A DNA stretch of 64,000 nucleotides from Pseudoglutamicibacter albus (GTDB lineage Bacteria > Actinomycetota > Actinomycetes > Actinomycetales > Micrococcaceae): the NCBI RefSeq assembly GCF_031458175.1, contig NZ_JAVDXX010000001.1:2158851-2222850 (forward strand), read 5' to 3'. The notes under the pieces are model-generated. The model was not told where the DNA came from, made no database searches, and saw only the letters and a program-made list of their open reading frames with translations. Shown in pieces: positions 1 to 8,486 of the stretch. How positions within the stretch are numbered: position 1 is the stretch's first letter; every line of letters begins with the position of its first letter. The translations under genes were made by a program, and so were the position numbers.

Positions 1-956
1 GCAGACCCCGTTGAGGTCTCCGCTGCCGAGTTCGCCAAAGCGTTCATCGCATCAGCGAACCCCTCAAACAGAGTGTGTAAGCGTTCCCGTTGTTCCGCAT
101 CGGGCGCCAAGGTGTTCAAAAGCCCCGCGGCACGCCGAGCCACCACGTTGAGCCCACGCAGAATTAGGTCAGCAACCTCCAAAAGCTGCTCCTGATCACT
201 CAACTCATGACGGTGCCGCCGCCCCAAAACACTCAACTTCGCGTAATCGTTGGAGGTCTTGATCTCTTGCCGCGCCTGATCAACCAGCGTGCTAGCGTTA
301 CGCACCCGCACCAGCGTGTGCCACGCGGCCTGCGAATCTGAACGCTCAAGCGCTTCACCCAACTCACGGAAACACTGACTGACCTCCCGCAGCAGGCCCG
401 AAAGTTTCGCCGCTGGCGCTCGCCGTGGGTCGCGTGGCCACATCAGCATCAAGAGTAGGCCCACGGTGCCGCCGATGATCGCGTCGATGGATCTGGTGAA
501 CGGGCCGCCGTAGGGGATGGGTAGCAGCACAACCAGCAGGGATTGGACGCCGAGTTGGGTTGCGAAGATCACGCCGGGGTCAAGGAAGCGTGCAAGCACG
601 AGGGAGAGGAACACGACGATCGCGGCCTGCCATACGCCCCTGCCCAACAGCGTCATCAGCACGTCGCCTAACACGATGCCGAGCGTGCACCCGAGCGCGA
701 CCTCAAGGGTTCTGCGCAAGTGGGATGATGTCGCGAAGCCGAGCACGATGAGGGCGCTGGTTGCGGCGAAGATCGGTTGTTGGTGGCCGAGCACTTTTTC
801 TGCGAACCAGAAAGAGAACACTGACCCGACTGTCGCGAAGATGATCCGGGTCATGGAGATCTGTACCCGGCGGAGGCCACCTTTGAGGCGGGCCTTGAGG
901 TGGCGCATGGCTGCGCTCGATGCGCGGGGTAGCTTCCGCTTGCTGCGTGTGCTCAT
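1..956 (-). CDS. FUSC-family membrane protein (partial, C-terminus outside window)
   Basis: Reading the minus strand from ATG at 956 gives an open frame of at least 318 codons that runs off the left edge. The start has a perfect AGGAGGT ribosome-binding site at 964-970. After a basic N-terminus come several hydrophobic segments (about residues 38-55, 65-85, 95-130, 140-165, 175-195) followed by a soluble helical part. The motif HQQPIFAATSALIVLG and the short membrane block followed by a cytosolic helical domain are typical of the FUSC / aromatic-acid-exporter-like family. Substrate unknown. It is divergent from pstS and shares a 178-bp intergenic region with it. Confidence 0.8.
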   Translation of the reverse strand, partial: MSTRSKRKLPRASSAAMRHLKARLKGGLRRVQISMTRIIFATVGSVFSFWFAEKVLGHQQPIFAATSALIVLGFATSSHLRRTLEVALGCTLGIVLGDVLMTLLGRGVWQAAIVVFLSLVLARFLDPGVIFATQLGVQSLLVVLLPIPYGGPFTRSIDAIIGGTVGLLLMLMWPRDPRRAPAAKLSGLLREVSQCFRELGEALERSDSQAAWHTLVRVRNASTLVDQARQEIKTSNDYAKLSVLGRRHRHELSDQEQLLEVADLILRGLNVVARRAAGLLNTLAPDAEQRERLHTLFEGFADAMNALANSAAETSTGS

Positions 957-1021
957 CCCGCGCACCTCCTTACACCCAATGTGATCAATATCTATCCTCC
1001 ATTCTTACACCACCCCAAATA

Positions 1022-1039
1022 GTTCACCTGTTGTTCACA
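1022..1039 (+). promoter_or_regulatory. PHO box upstream of pstS
   Basis: Two direct repeat units, GTTCACC (1022-1028) and GTTCACA (1033-1039), start exactly 11 bp apart; a weaker third unit may follow at 1044. This matches the 11-bp direct-repeat PhoP box known from Streptomyces phosphate genes. The site lies about 96 bp before the pstS start, where PhoP-type activation under phosphate starvation would be expected. Assignment is by pattern and context. Confidence 0.75.
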
Positions 1040-1134
1040 TAAGGCCACAGGTTCCGTTACCTTGCGTGGTTAGCGTCTAGAGCGTCGCCGCAAAACCGCG
1101 GCACTCGCCTCCCCAGGAATGAAAGAGAAAGACC

Positions 1135-2250
1135 GTGCAGATTAAGCACTTCGGCCGTACGGCTGCAATCCTGTCCATCGCGGCCCTGGGCCTCACCGCA
1201 TGTGGCCAGGCAAACAACACTTCCGGCTCCTCGGACAAAGACTCCGGCAACGGCGACGCCAAGCAGGTTTCCGGCACCCTTTCCGGTGCTGGCGCTTCCT
1301 CGCAGGAATCCGCTATTGGCGCATGGACCGCTGGTCTGAAGGAATCCCAGAAGGACCTCAACGTCCAGTACAACCCAGCTGGTTCCGGTGCTGGCCGTAA
1401 GGCATTCCTCTCCGGCCAGGCTTCCTTCGCAGGCTCCGACGCTTCCATCAAGGAAGAAGAAGTTGCTGACGCAGAGAAGATGTGCGGCCCAGAGGGCGCA
1501 ATCAACATCCCTGCATACATTTCCCCAATCGCGATCGTCGTGAACCTCGAGGGCGTTGACGAGATCAACCTCGATGCCGAGACGCTGGCGAAGATCTTCG
1601 CTGAGGACATCACCACCTGGAACGACCCAGCGATCGCCGCACTCAACGAGGGTGTTGACCTTCCAGACACCAAGATCATCCCAGTGCACCGCGCTGACAA
1701 GTCCGGTACCACCGACAACTTCACCGATTACCTCGCTGAGAACGCTAAGGACGCTTGGCCAGCAGGTAACGTCGAAGAGTGGCCATCCGACCTCGGCGGC
1801 GAAGCGGCACAGGGCACCTCCGCACTGGTTGGTGTTGTCCAGAAGAGCAACGGCGCTATCGGCTACGCCGACAAGTCCGCAGCTGGCGACCTGACCCTTG
1901 CGAAGATCAAGGTCGGCGAGAACTTCCAGGCCCCAGAGGAAGAAGCAGCAGCTAAGTCTGTTGAAATCTCGGACCGCGTTGAAAGCAAGAACGAGAACGA
2001 CATGGCTGTGCGCATCAACCGCACCTCCACCGAAGAGGGCACCTACCCACTCGTCCTTGTCTCCTACCACATCTACTGCTCCACCTATAAGGATCAGTCG
2101 ACCGTGGACATGGTCCAGGCATGGGGCCACTACGTGGTCAGCGAAGACGGCCAGAACGCTGCCCAGGCAGCTGCTGGCTCCGCACCAATGACCGAAGCAA
2201 TGCGTAAGGACGCCGAAAAGGCAATCGACGCCATCAAGGTCGCCGAGTAA
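1135..2250 (+). CDS. pstS: Phosphate ABC transporter substrate-binding lipoprotein PstS
   Basis: Binds extracellular phosphate and delivers it to the PstCA permease. The 371-residue product begins at a GTG and has a lipoprotein signal with lipobox LTAC (Cys at about residue 23), then a Gly/Ser/Asp-rich linker. Typical PstS phosphate-contact motifs follow: GAGASSQE, YNPAGSGAGRKAFLSGQ, FAGSD and VHRADKSGTTDNFTDYL. First gene of a pstSCAB cluster, 98 bp before pstC. Codon choice is strongly biased (many CCA, GGC, ATC), suggesting high expression. The PHO box upstream implies control by phosphate starvation. Confidence 0.97.
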   Translation: MQIKHFGRTAAILSIAALGLTACGQANNTSGSSDKDSGNGDAKQVSGTLSGAGASSQESAIGAWTAGLKESQKDLNVQYNPAGSGAGRKAFLSGQASFAGSDASIKEEEVADAEKMCGPEGAINIPAYISPIAIVVNLEGVDEINLDAETLAKIFAEDITTWNDPAIAALNEGVDLPDTKIIPVHRADKSGTTDNFTDYLAENAKDAWPAGNVEEWPSDLGGEAAQGTSALVGVVQKSNGAIGYADKSAAGDLTLAKIKVGENFQAPEEEAAAKSVEISDRVESKNENDMAVRINRTSTEEGTYPLVLVSYHIYCSTYKDQSTVDMVQAWGHYVVSEDGQNAAQAAAGSAPMTEAMRKDAEKAIDAIKVAE

Positions 2251-2348
2251 CGCATACCTGTGACGGGCGGCCGGCTTGAATGCCGGCCGCCCGACCACGC
2301 ATCTAAGCCCCCACATCCCACTGGATTCACCCGCACAGGAGCAATCTC

Positions 2349-3296
2349 GTGACTTCCCCATCGCTGGCACCAAAGAGTGGCCCGCTCGATGAAAAGGCGA
2401 AAGGCCGAGTCGGAGACAAAGTATTCTCCGGCACCGCCTTGGTAGCCGGCATCATCATCCTTGTCATCCTCGTCTTCGTCTCGGTCTTCCTGGTCACCCA
2501 GTCCATTCCGGCGCTGACTGCAGACCCAGCAGACATCACAGGCGGCAAGGGCTTCCTCAACTACGTCCTGCCGCTAGCGATCGGTACCCTCATCGCCGCC
2601 GGCATCGCATTGCTCCTAGCAACACCAGTCGCAGTTGGTGTTGCATTGTTCATTTCCCACTTCGCGCCCCGCCGCATGGCGAAAACGGTCGGCTATGTGA
2701 TCGACCTTCTCGCAGCGATCCCATCGGTCGTCTACGGTGCATGGGGCATGGCCGTGCTCGGCCCAGCGATGGTCGGGATCTTCAACTGGCTGCACGACAA
2801 CCTCGGATTCATCCCGATCTTCGGTGACCCATCCCAGACCGGCCGAACACTCATGACCGCATCGGTCGTGCTCGCGGTGATGATCCTGCCGATCATCACC
2901 GCGCTCTCCCGCGAAATCTTCGTCCAAACCCCTAAACTTCACGAAGAAGCAGCGCTGGCACTCGGCGCAACCCGTTGGGAAATGATCCGCATGGCAGTCT
3001 TCCCATTCGCCCGCGCCGGCGTCGTCTCCGCAATCATGCTCGGCCTCGGCCGCGCCCTCGGCGAAACCATGGCAGTCGCAATGGTGCTCTCCGCAGGTGG
3101 CCTTACCATCAACCTCATCGGTTCCGGTAACTCCACCATCCCGGCAGACATCGCCCTGCACTTCCCAGAGTCCTCCGGCCTACGCGCCAACGAACTCATC
3201 GCGGCCGGCCTGGTCCTCTTCATCATCACCCTCATCGTGAACCTGATCGCACGGTGGATCGTGTCCCGTCACAAAGAATTCGACGGAGCTAACTAA
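2349..3296 (+). CDS. pstC: Phosphate ABC transporter permease PstC
   Basis: Inner-membrane permease subunit that pairs with PstA. 315 residues from a GTG start preceded by AGGAGCAATCTC. About six membrane segments follow a hydrophilic N-terminus. The EAA-type cytoplasmic loop that contacts PstB is visible as HEEAALALGATRWEMIRMAV, followed by the family motif GLGRALGETMAVAMV. Separated from pstA by one base, so the two are certainly co-transcribed and probably translationally coupled. Confidence 0.96.
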   Translation: MTSPSLAPKSGPLDEKAKGRVGDKVFSGTALVAGIIILVILVFVSVFLVTQSIPALTADPADITGGKGFLNYVLPLAIGTLIAAGIALLLATPVAVGVALFISHFAPRRMAKTVGYVIDLLAAIPSVVYGAWGMAVLGPAMVGIFNWLHDNLGFIPIFGDPSQTGRTLMTASVVLAVMILPIITALSREIFVQTPKLHEEAALALGATRWEMIRMAVFPFARAGVVSAIMLGLGRALGETMAVAMVLSAGGLTINLIGSGNSTIPADIALHFPESSGLRANELIAAGLVLFIITLIVNLIARWIVSRHKEFDGAN

Positions 3297-3297
3297 C

Positions 3298-4509
3298 ATG
3301 ACCCGCCCGAATCACGAACACAGCTCCCAAAAGTCTGAGGTAAAACCAGTGAACGCGACCGAACAGCGCACCAAAACCACATCAGAGGGGGAACGTCGCC
3401 ACGGCCGTAGCCGCCTCACCTCCGGACAAATGCCACGATGGGGCGAGCCACTCATCGGCGTCATCTCGCTGATCCTCGGCGCCGCCATCGTAGCGCTCAT
3501 CGGCTTCAACATCGCAGGCTGGCTCTGCGTCTCCGCGATCATCTTCCTGATCGTCGACTACGTTGCAACCCTGCTGGTAGCCAACCGCCGCCAAGCGGCC
3601 AACACGCTAGCCCGCAACCTCATCGTCGGCGCGTTCCTCATCGCGCTGGTCCCACTCGTCTCAGTCATCTGGACCGTTGTCGCCAACGGCTCCAAAGCGA
3701 TCGTCGCGCCAGGGTTCTTCGCATCCGACATGCAAGGACAGATCGCGATCGCCGACATCCAGCACGCCCGCGAAGGCGGCCCGCTCATCGGCGGTATCAA
3801 GCACGCACTCATCGGTACGTTGCTCATCACCCTCGCAGCCACCGTGATCTCCGTGCCGATCGGTCTGCTGACCTCGATCTACCTCGTCGAATACGCACGC
3901 GACAACTGGCTCTCTAAGGTCATCCGCTTCTTCGTTGACGTCATGACCGGTATCCCATCAATCGTCGCGGGTCTGTTCGCGGCCGGTATCTCCGCCTACG
4001 TGATGCTCGACCTGTTCCAGATGCGGCCAGGCTCCCAGCTGATCGGTTTCTCTGCAGCGATCGGTTTGTCAGTGCTCATGATCCCGGTTGTGGTCCGCTC
4101 AACCGAAGAAATGCTGCGCGTTGTCCCGAACGAGCTGCGCGAAGCGTCAGCGGCACTCGGCGTACGCAAGTGGCGCACCATCATGAAGGTTGTCCTCCCA
4201 ACCGCGCTATCCGGTATCGCATCCGGCGTCACCATCGCTATCGCACGCGTCATCGGTGAAACCGCGCCGATCCTGGTGACCGCAGGTACCGCATCAGTCG
4301 TGAACTTCAACCTGTTCAAGGACTGGATGATGGCGCTACCGGTCTTCATCTACCGCCAGCTGAACTACCCGGCAGCGCCAGCCGCGCAAGACGCATCGAC
4401 CCTACGCGCATGGGGTGCAGCGCTTGTCCTGATCATCATCGTGATGCTGCTGAACCTGCTGGCACGCATCATCGCTAAGATGTTCGCACCGAAGCAGGCC
4501 GGCCGCTAA
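3298..4509 (+). CDS. pstA: Phosphate ABC transporter permease PstA
   Basis: Second permease subunit of the Pst complex. 403 residues, longer than usual because of a hydrophilic N-terminal tail of about 40 residues plus two extra hydrophobic segments (about 50-100) before the canonical six-helix permease. Family motifs include FFVDVMTGIPSIVAGLFA, the EAA-like loop LREASAALGVRKWRTIMKVV, and RVIGETAPILVTAG. Actinobacterial PstA proteins often have this N-terminal extension. The start is the ATG one base after pstC; a downstream ATG (MPRWGEP) is possible but has no better ribosome-binding site. Confidence 0.95.
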   Translation: MTRPNHEHSSQKSEVKPVNATEQRTKTTSEGERRHGRSRLTSGQMPRWGEPLIGVISLILGAAIVALIGFNIAGWLCVSAIIFLIVDYVATLLVANRRQAANTLARNLIVGAFLIALVPLVSVIWTVVANGSKAIVAPGFFASDMQGQIAIADIQHAREGGPLIGGIKHALIGTLLITLAATVISVPIGLLTSIYLVEYARDNWLSKVIRFFVDVMTGIPSIVAGLFAAGISAYVMLDLFQMRPGSQLIGFSAAIGLSVLMIPVVVRSTEEMLRVVPNELREASAALGVRKWRTIMKVVLPTALSGIASGVTIAIARVIGETAPILVTAGTASVVNFNLFKDWMMALPVFIYRQLNYPAAPAAQDASTLRAWGAALVLIIIVMLLNLLARIIAKMFAPKQAGR

Positions 4510-4562
4510 AGGAACCGGGTGGTGCGGAACACGCCAGCCACCCCACACACGAGCTCTCATAG

Positions 4563-4604
4563 ACCACTGACCACAGGTCACACCAACCACTGACCACCAG
4601 GTCA
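4563..4604 (+). repeat. Direct repeat in the pstA-pstB spacer
   Basis: Two near-identical copies of ACCACTGACCACAGGTCA stand about 23 bp apart (4563-4580; 4586-4604 with one extra C) in the 115-bp gap before the pstB ATG. The second copy runs into the ribosome-binding site. Each carries the short dyad TGACCAC-AGGTCA. Role unknown; it could be an mRNA structure setting PstB stoichiometry or a remnant duplication. Confidence 0.6.
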
Positions 4605-4624
4605 AAGTGAAGGAAATAAAAACT

Positions 4625-5404
<780 letters not shown>

Positions 5405-5461
5405 ACCACGCCGGGGAGCTGCGAGCGTGCAGTAGCGGCAGCGAAACAATAGCCACACCAC

Positions 5462-5496
5462 GATGGTGGCGCCTGCAGACAGCGGGCGCCACCATC
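5462..5496. terminator. Bidirectional hairpin terminator between pstB and pit
   Basis: Perfect 12-bp stem GATGGTGGCGCC (5462-5473) / GGCGCCACCATC (5485-5496) with an 11-nt loop, between convergent pstB and pit. A short T run (GCTGTTT) follows on the plus strand. Confidence 0.8.
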
Positions 5497-5585
5497 GCTG
5501 TTTAAGCGGAAGATGTGCTGGCTGGGTGCTGGACGGGTTGGCCGCGGCGCAGGCTGGCCGCTGCGCAAGGCGGGGCAGCGGTGCG

Positions 5586-6599
5586 CTACCCGATGAGTGG
5601 GGACGCGGCGAGGTACAGGACGGCGCTGACGAGGAAGGTCACCACCGGTGTCATGAGCCAGTAAGCCGCGACTTCAACGGCGCGGCGCTGATTCACGGTC
5701 ATGTGACGTTGTGTGAGGCCGGCACCGAGTAGCGAGGTTGTGACGGACTGGGTTGAAGAGATCGGTAAGTGGAAGGCGATCGAACCGAAGAACACGAGCA
5801 GGGAAGAAGAAACTTTCGCCATGCCTGCCCGCAACGGGTCCAGCTGCACGAGCCGCGTTGAGAGGGTATAGGTGATACGCCAACCTCCCACAAGCATTCC
5901 CGCACCCAGGATCATCGCGGTGATGATCTCGAAACCATGCATGTCACCGTAATCGAAACCTAATCCGGCGGTAGCGGTCATAACAAGCAGGAAGACAGCC
6001 AAACGCTGGCCGTCCTGCAACCCGTGAGCGAATGCCACCGCAGCGGTCGCGATCGCCTGGGAAACCCGGCCAATCCGGTCAGCAGATTTCGGTGTCTGAT
6101 ACCGCATGAGCCACGCCGCCGGGATCATGATCAGTATCGACAACAGTGGCGCAACAAGCACCGTGACCGCAAGCGGAATAAGGATCGCCAACAACAAGGT
6201 CAGCCACACGCCCGTGTTCTCCATGTGGCCCATCGTTATCGCCGCTACCAAGGCGCCTACAAGCCCGCCGTACATCCCGTGGGTTTGGGAGGTCGGTTGT
6301 CCACGCCACCACGTGAACAAAGCCCACATAGCCGCCGATGCCAGCGCCGCCATCGCCATCACGAGGCCCGCAGGACCGGGCGCCAAAGCCAGCTCGAATT
6401 GGTCTTGAAACGCGATCCCCAGCCCCGTGGAGAGAAATGTGCCGGCCGCAGCGAAACCGGCCACAACAATCGTTGCGATACCAGGGGTCAAAGCACGCGT
6501 ACGCACCGAGGTCGCAACAGCGTTGGACGCGTCATGGAAACCGTTGAGGAACGTGACCAAAGCCCACAGCAGGCACGCACACACCAAAAGGAAACCCAT
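5586..6599 (-). CDS. pit: Inorganic phosphate transporter, PiT family
   Basis: Low-affinity phosphate / cation symporter. 337 residues, about ten membrane segments. The two PiT signature repeats are visible: GFHDASNAVATSVRTRAL near residue 20 and the C-terminal counterpart around GAGLTQRHMTVNQRRAVE. Its start codon directly follows the TAA of the DUF47 gene with no gap, so the two form one operon. Convergent to pstB, making a local high-affinity plus low-affinity phosphate uptake cluster. Confidence 0.93.
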   Translation of the reverse strand: MGFLLVCACLLWALVTFLNGFHDASNAVATSVRTRALTPGIATIVVAGFAAAGTFLSTGLGIAFQDQFELALAPGPAGLVMAMAALASAAMWALFTWWRGQPTSQTHGMYGGLVGALVAAITMGHMENTGVWLTLLLAILIPLAVTVLVAPLLSILIMIPAAWLMRYQTPKSADRIGRVSQAIATAAVAFAHGLQDGQRLAVFLLVMTATAGLGFDYGDMHGFEIITAMILGAGMLVGGWRITYTLSTRLVQLDPLRAGMAKVSSSLLVFFGSIAFHLPISSTQSVTTSLLGAGLTQRHMTVNQRRAVEVAAYWLMTPVVTFLVSAVLYLAASPLIG

Positions 6600-7214
6600 T
6601 TACGATTCCTTGACCAGGATGGTCCCAAGATGGTTCATCGCCTGAATCAGTTCGTACTGGGCTTCACGCAAGTCATCGAGCAACATGGTTTGAGACAAGG
6701 CGGTCTGTACGCGGGTGGTTTCGCTGATTTCGAGTTTCCAGGTACGGATCGTGTGGCGGCCGCGGGTGGTGAGCCCCATGAGGTCCAGCCAATCGTCTTC
6801 GACGTTGTCCAGCTGCGCCAGATGCGTGAAAACTTTCCGTAACACTTTGGCTTGCTGGCCCAGAAGCTCAAGAAGCTCAGGCAGCGACGTTGAACGCATC
6901 GGGATCGCATCCGGGATGAGGCCCGCCGCATTAGAGACAGCACCGATGGATGCGCGAAGGTGGCGAGAGAACGTGAACAGGTCTTCCCGAGGCAACGGGT
7001 TGATGAACGAGGTACGCAAATGCGTGAGCAATGTATAGGTTTTGTCATCAACCTCGTTCAGGTTTTCCTTGATCGCTTCACGCAAAGCGGTCCGTTCCGT
7101 TGCAGGCGCAGAGATGAGTTGGGCGGCCGAACCGATGGCCTCGTATAACAGCTCAGACATGCCGGCCAGCAACTTGAGGCTTCGAGCCTCAGAAGGAAAC
7201 AGCCGCAAACGCAC
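6600..7214 (-). CDS. DUF47 / PhoU-like Pit accessory protein
   Basis: 204-residue all-helical protein starting at a GTG. The sequence MRLRLFPSEARSLKLLAGMS and the long helical pattern are typical of DUF47 proteins, which are PhoU-like and in many bacteria are encoded directly before a Pit transporter and thought to modulate it. The gene abuts pit exactly (stop then start). No PHO box as clear as that of pstS is visible upstream. Confidence 0.9.
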   Translation of the reverse strand: MRLRLFPSEARSLKLLAGMSELLYEAIGSAAQLISAPATERTALREAIKENLNEVDDKTYTLLTHLRTSFINPLPREDLFTFSRHLRASIGAVSNAAGLIPDAIPMRSTSLPELLELLGQQAKVLRKVFTHLAQLDNVEDDWLDLMGLTTRGRHTIRTWKLEISETTRVQTALSQTMLLDDLREAQYELIQAMNHLGTILVKES

Positions 7215-7550
7215 GGAAACCTCATTCTCAAAGGGGACGTTACAGCTGGCAGTCTAATGAGTGAAGGTTAACAGACAAACGCGTTGAGCGGCGGGGGATC
7301 TGCGCAGGCAGCGATGCGCGAACTAATGTGCGGCGACAAAGATCCCGGACGTTGACAGAAGCCAGGATTTGAAAGACACCGGGCCGGGGGCGCCTCTCGG
7401 CGGAAGGCCGCTCGAAGCGGCAGATATTTGGAGCCCGGGGCCTCCTGCGGCCCGGTGTCCCCTCCAGTGTGGCAGACGGGGCCGGGTGCTCGTCAAGCGC
7501 TGCGGGGATACCGGTAGTCCTTGCGCCAGGTTGGTGTGGCCGCGGCGGGG
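7215..7550. other. Intergenic region with a branched stem-loop structure
   Basis: No credible gene. The main content is a large nested inverted repeat: GACACCGGGCCG (7375-7386) pairs perfectly with CGGCCCGGTGTC (7448-7459). It encloses smaller stems, CGCC/GGCG (7391-7402), GCCGCT/AGCGGC (7407-7421) and GGAGCCC/GGGGCCTCC (7432-7446). Read on the minus strand the outer stem ends in GGTGTCTTTC, so it may terminate the gene at 7551-8186, but the branching is more elaborate than a plain terminator. Confidence 0.5.
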
Positions 7551-8186
7551 CTATTCGAGTTGGTTGCGGCGCCACATTTCAGCTGAGGCGACGAGGTCCG
7601 ACGCGGTGGAAGCTAAGCGTCGCGAACTTTCAGTGAGTGCGCGGGCATGCTGTGTTGCGTGCGCCTCGGCACTGTCGGCGTGGGCGGCCTGACCGGCGGC
7701 GACGAGCCGGCAGAACGCGGCGGCGCGCTCGAGCGCGACGGCGAAGTCTCCCGTATAGGCGCCCGTGAGGATCGCGGTGGTGACCTCGACCACCTCGCTA
7801 GGCCCCGGCGGGTCCGCGACCCCAGCAACCACAACCGTGACGTCATCCACAGACATACCGGCGCGGAACAGCGCGGACCAGCGTTGCGCATCGTTCATGA
7901 CAGCCCGGCGCAGCACATACAGCCGCCACAACGTACCCGGCAGCGAAACGGCAGGGGAGGCGGACCACAGTTCGGCGAGCTCAAGCAGACCATCCGAGTC
8001 CGCGAGCTTGATGAGGCGGTCCAGAACCTCCGGCTCAACCCCCGAACGGCCCTGATGCACGATGGCGTGGGCAGTCAGGTGTGCCGCCTCAGAATGATGT
8101 GCCGGATCCGAGCCGGGCGCCTCACGATCCAACAGCTCGGGAGGCATCACGGCTGGCTTGTGGTGGGTGCGCGCCGAAAAACTCAT
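7551..8186 (-). CDS. Conserved actinobacterial protein of unknown function
   Basis: 211-residue soluble helical protein beginning MSFSARTHHKPAVMPPELLD. The opening resembles a conserved family found in many Micrococcales, where relatives are sometimes mislabelled as RNA polymerase subunit beta; nothing here resembles RpoB. I chose ATG 8186, which has GGAGGGG immediately upstream; the frame stays open farther upstream through the tRNA gene, which cannot be coding. No catalytic motif is visible. It stands alone, divergent from tRNA-Lys. Confidence 0.75.
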   Translation of the reverse strand: MSFSARTHHKPAVMPPELLDREAPGSDPAHHSEAAHLTAHAIVHQGRSGVEPEVLDRLIKLADSDGLLELAELWSASPAVSLPGTLWRLYVLRRAVMNDAQRWSALFRAGMSVDDVTVVVAGVADPPGPSEVVEVTTAILTGAYTGDFAVALERAAAFCRLVAAGQAAHADSAEAHATQHARALTESSRRLASTASDLVASAEMWRRNQLE

Positions 8187-8309
8187 CCCCTCCAGTGTAG
8201 GAACACGCGCGATCGCGGCCGGGTTGGTGCCGGTGGCGGGGGCAGGAGGCAGCGATCGTGACGGGCGGGTTAGGGAAACTGCGGTGGTGTCGTTTACGAT
8301 AGGGAGCTG

Positions 8310-8382
8310 GGGCCTATAGCTCAGCTGGCAGAGCACCGGACTTTTAATCCGTTGGTCCCGGGTTCGATCCCCGGTGGGCCCA
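8310..8382 (+). tRNA. tRNA-Lys (anticodon TTT)
   Basis: 73-nt cloverleaf. Acceptor stem GGGCCTA (8310-8316) pairs with TGGGCCC (8375-8381), discriminator A8382. The D arm reads GCTCAGCTGGCAGAGC, the anticodon loop CTTTTAA gives TTT, and the T arm is CCGGGTTCGATCCCCGG. The first anticodon-stem pair is a C-T mismatch. No CCA is encoded. Confidence 0.97.
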
Positions 8383-8389
8383 CACAAAG

Positions 8390-8454
8390 ATCAGCCTCGG
8401 AACTGAGCAGACGGTACGCCGTCGATGCGTCAGCTCCGAGGCTGATGTGTTTTT
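8390..8454 (+). terminator. Terminator after tRNA-Lys
   Basis: Perfect 12-bp stem ATCAGCCTCGGA (8390-8401) / TCCGAGGCTGAT (8435-8446), with a second small hairpin (ACGGTACGCCGT) in the loop, followed by GTGTTTTTG. It can also serve the convergent lactone-oxidase gene. Confidence 0.85.
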
Positions 8455-8486
8455 GAGGCTCGCGTGTGTTCACACCCTGAGCACGT

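Noticed and set aside
7215..7265. Possible PHO box before the DUF47-pit operon (GTTAACC-like half).
   Set aside because: Only one weak half-unit is present and no 11-bp partner.
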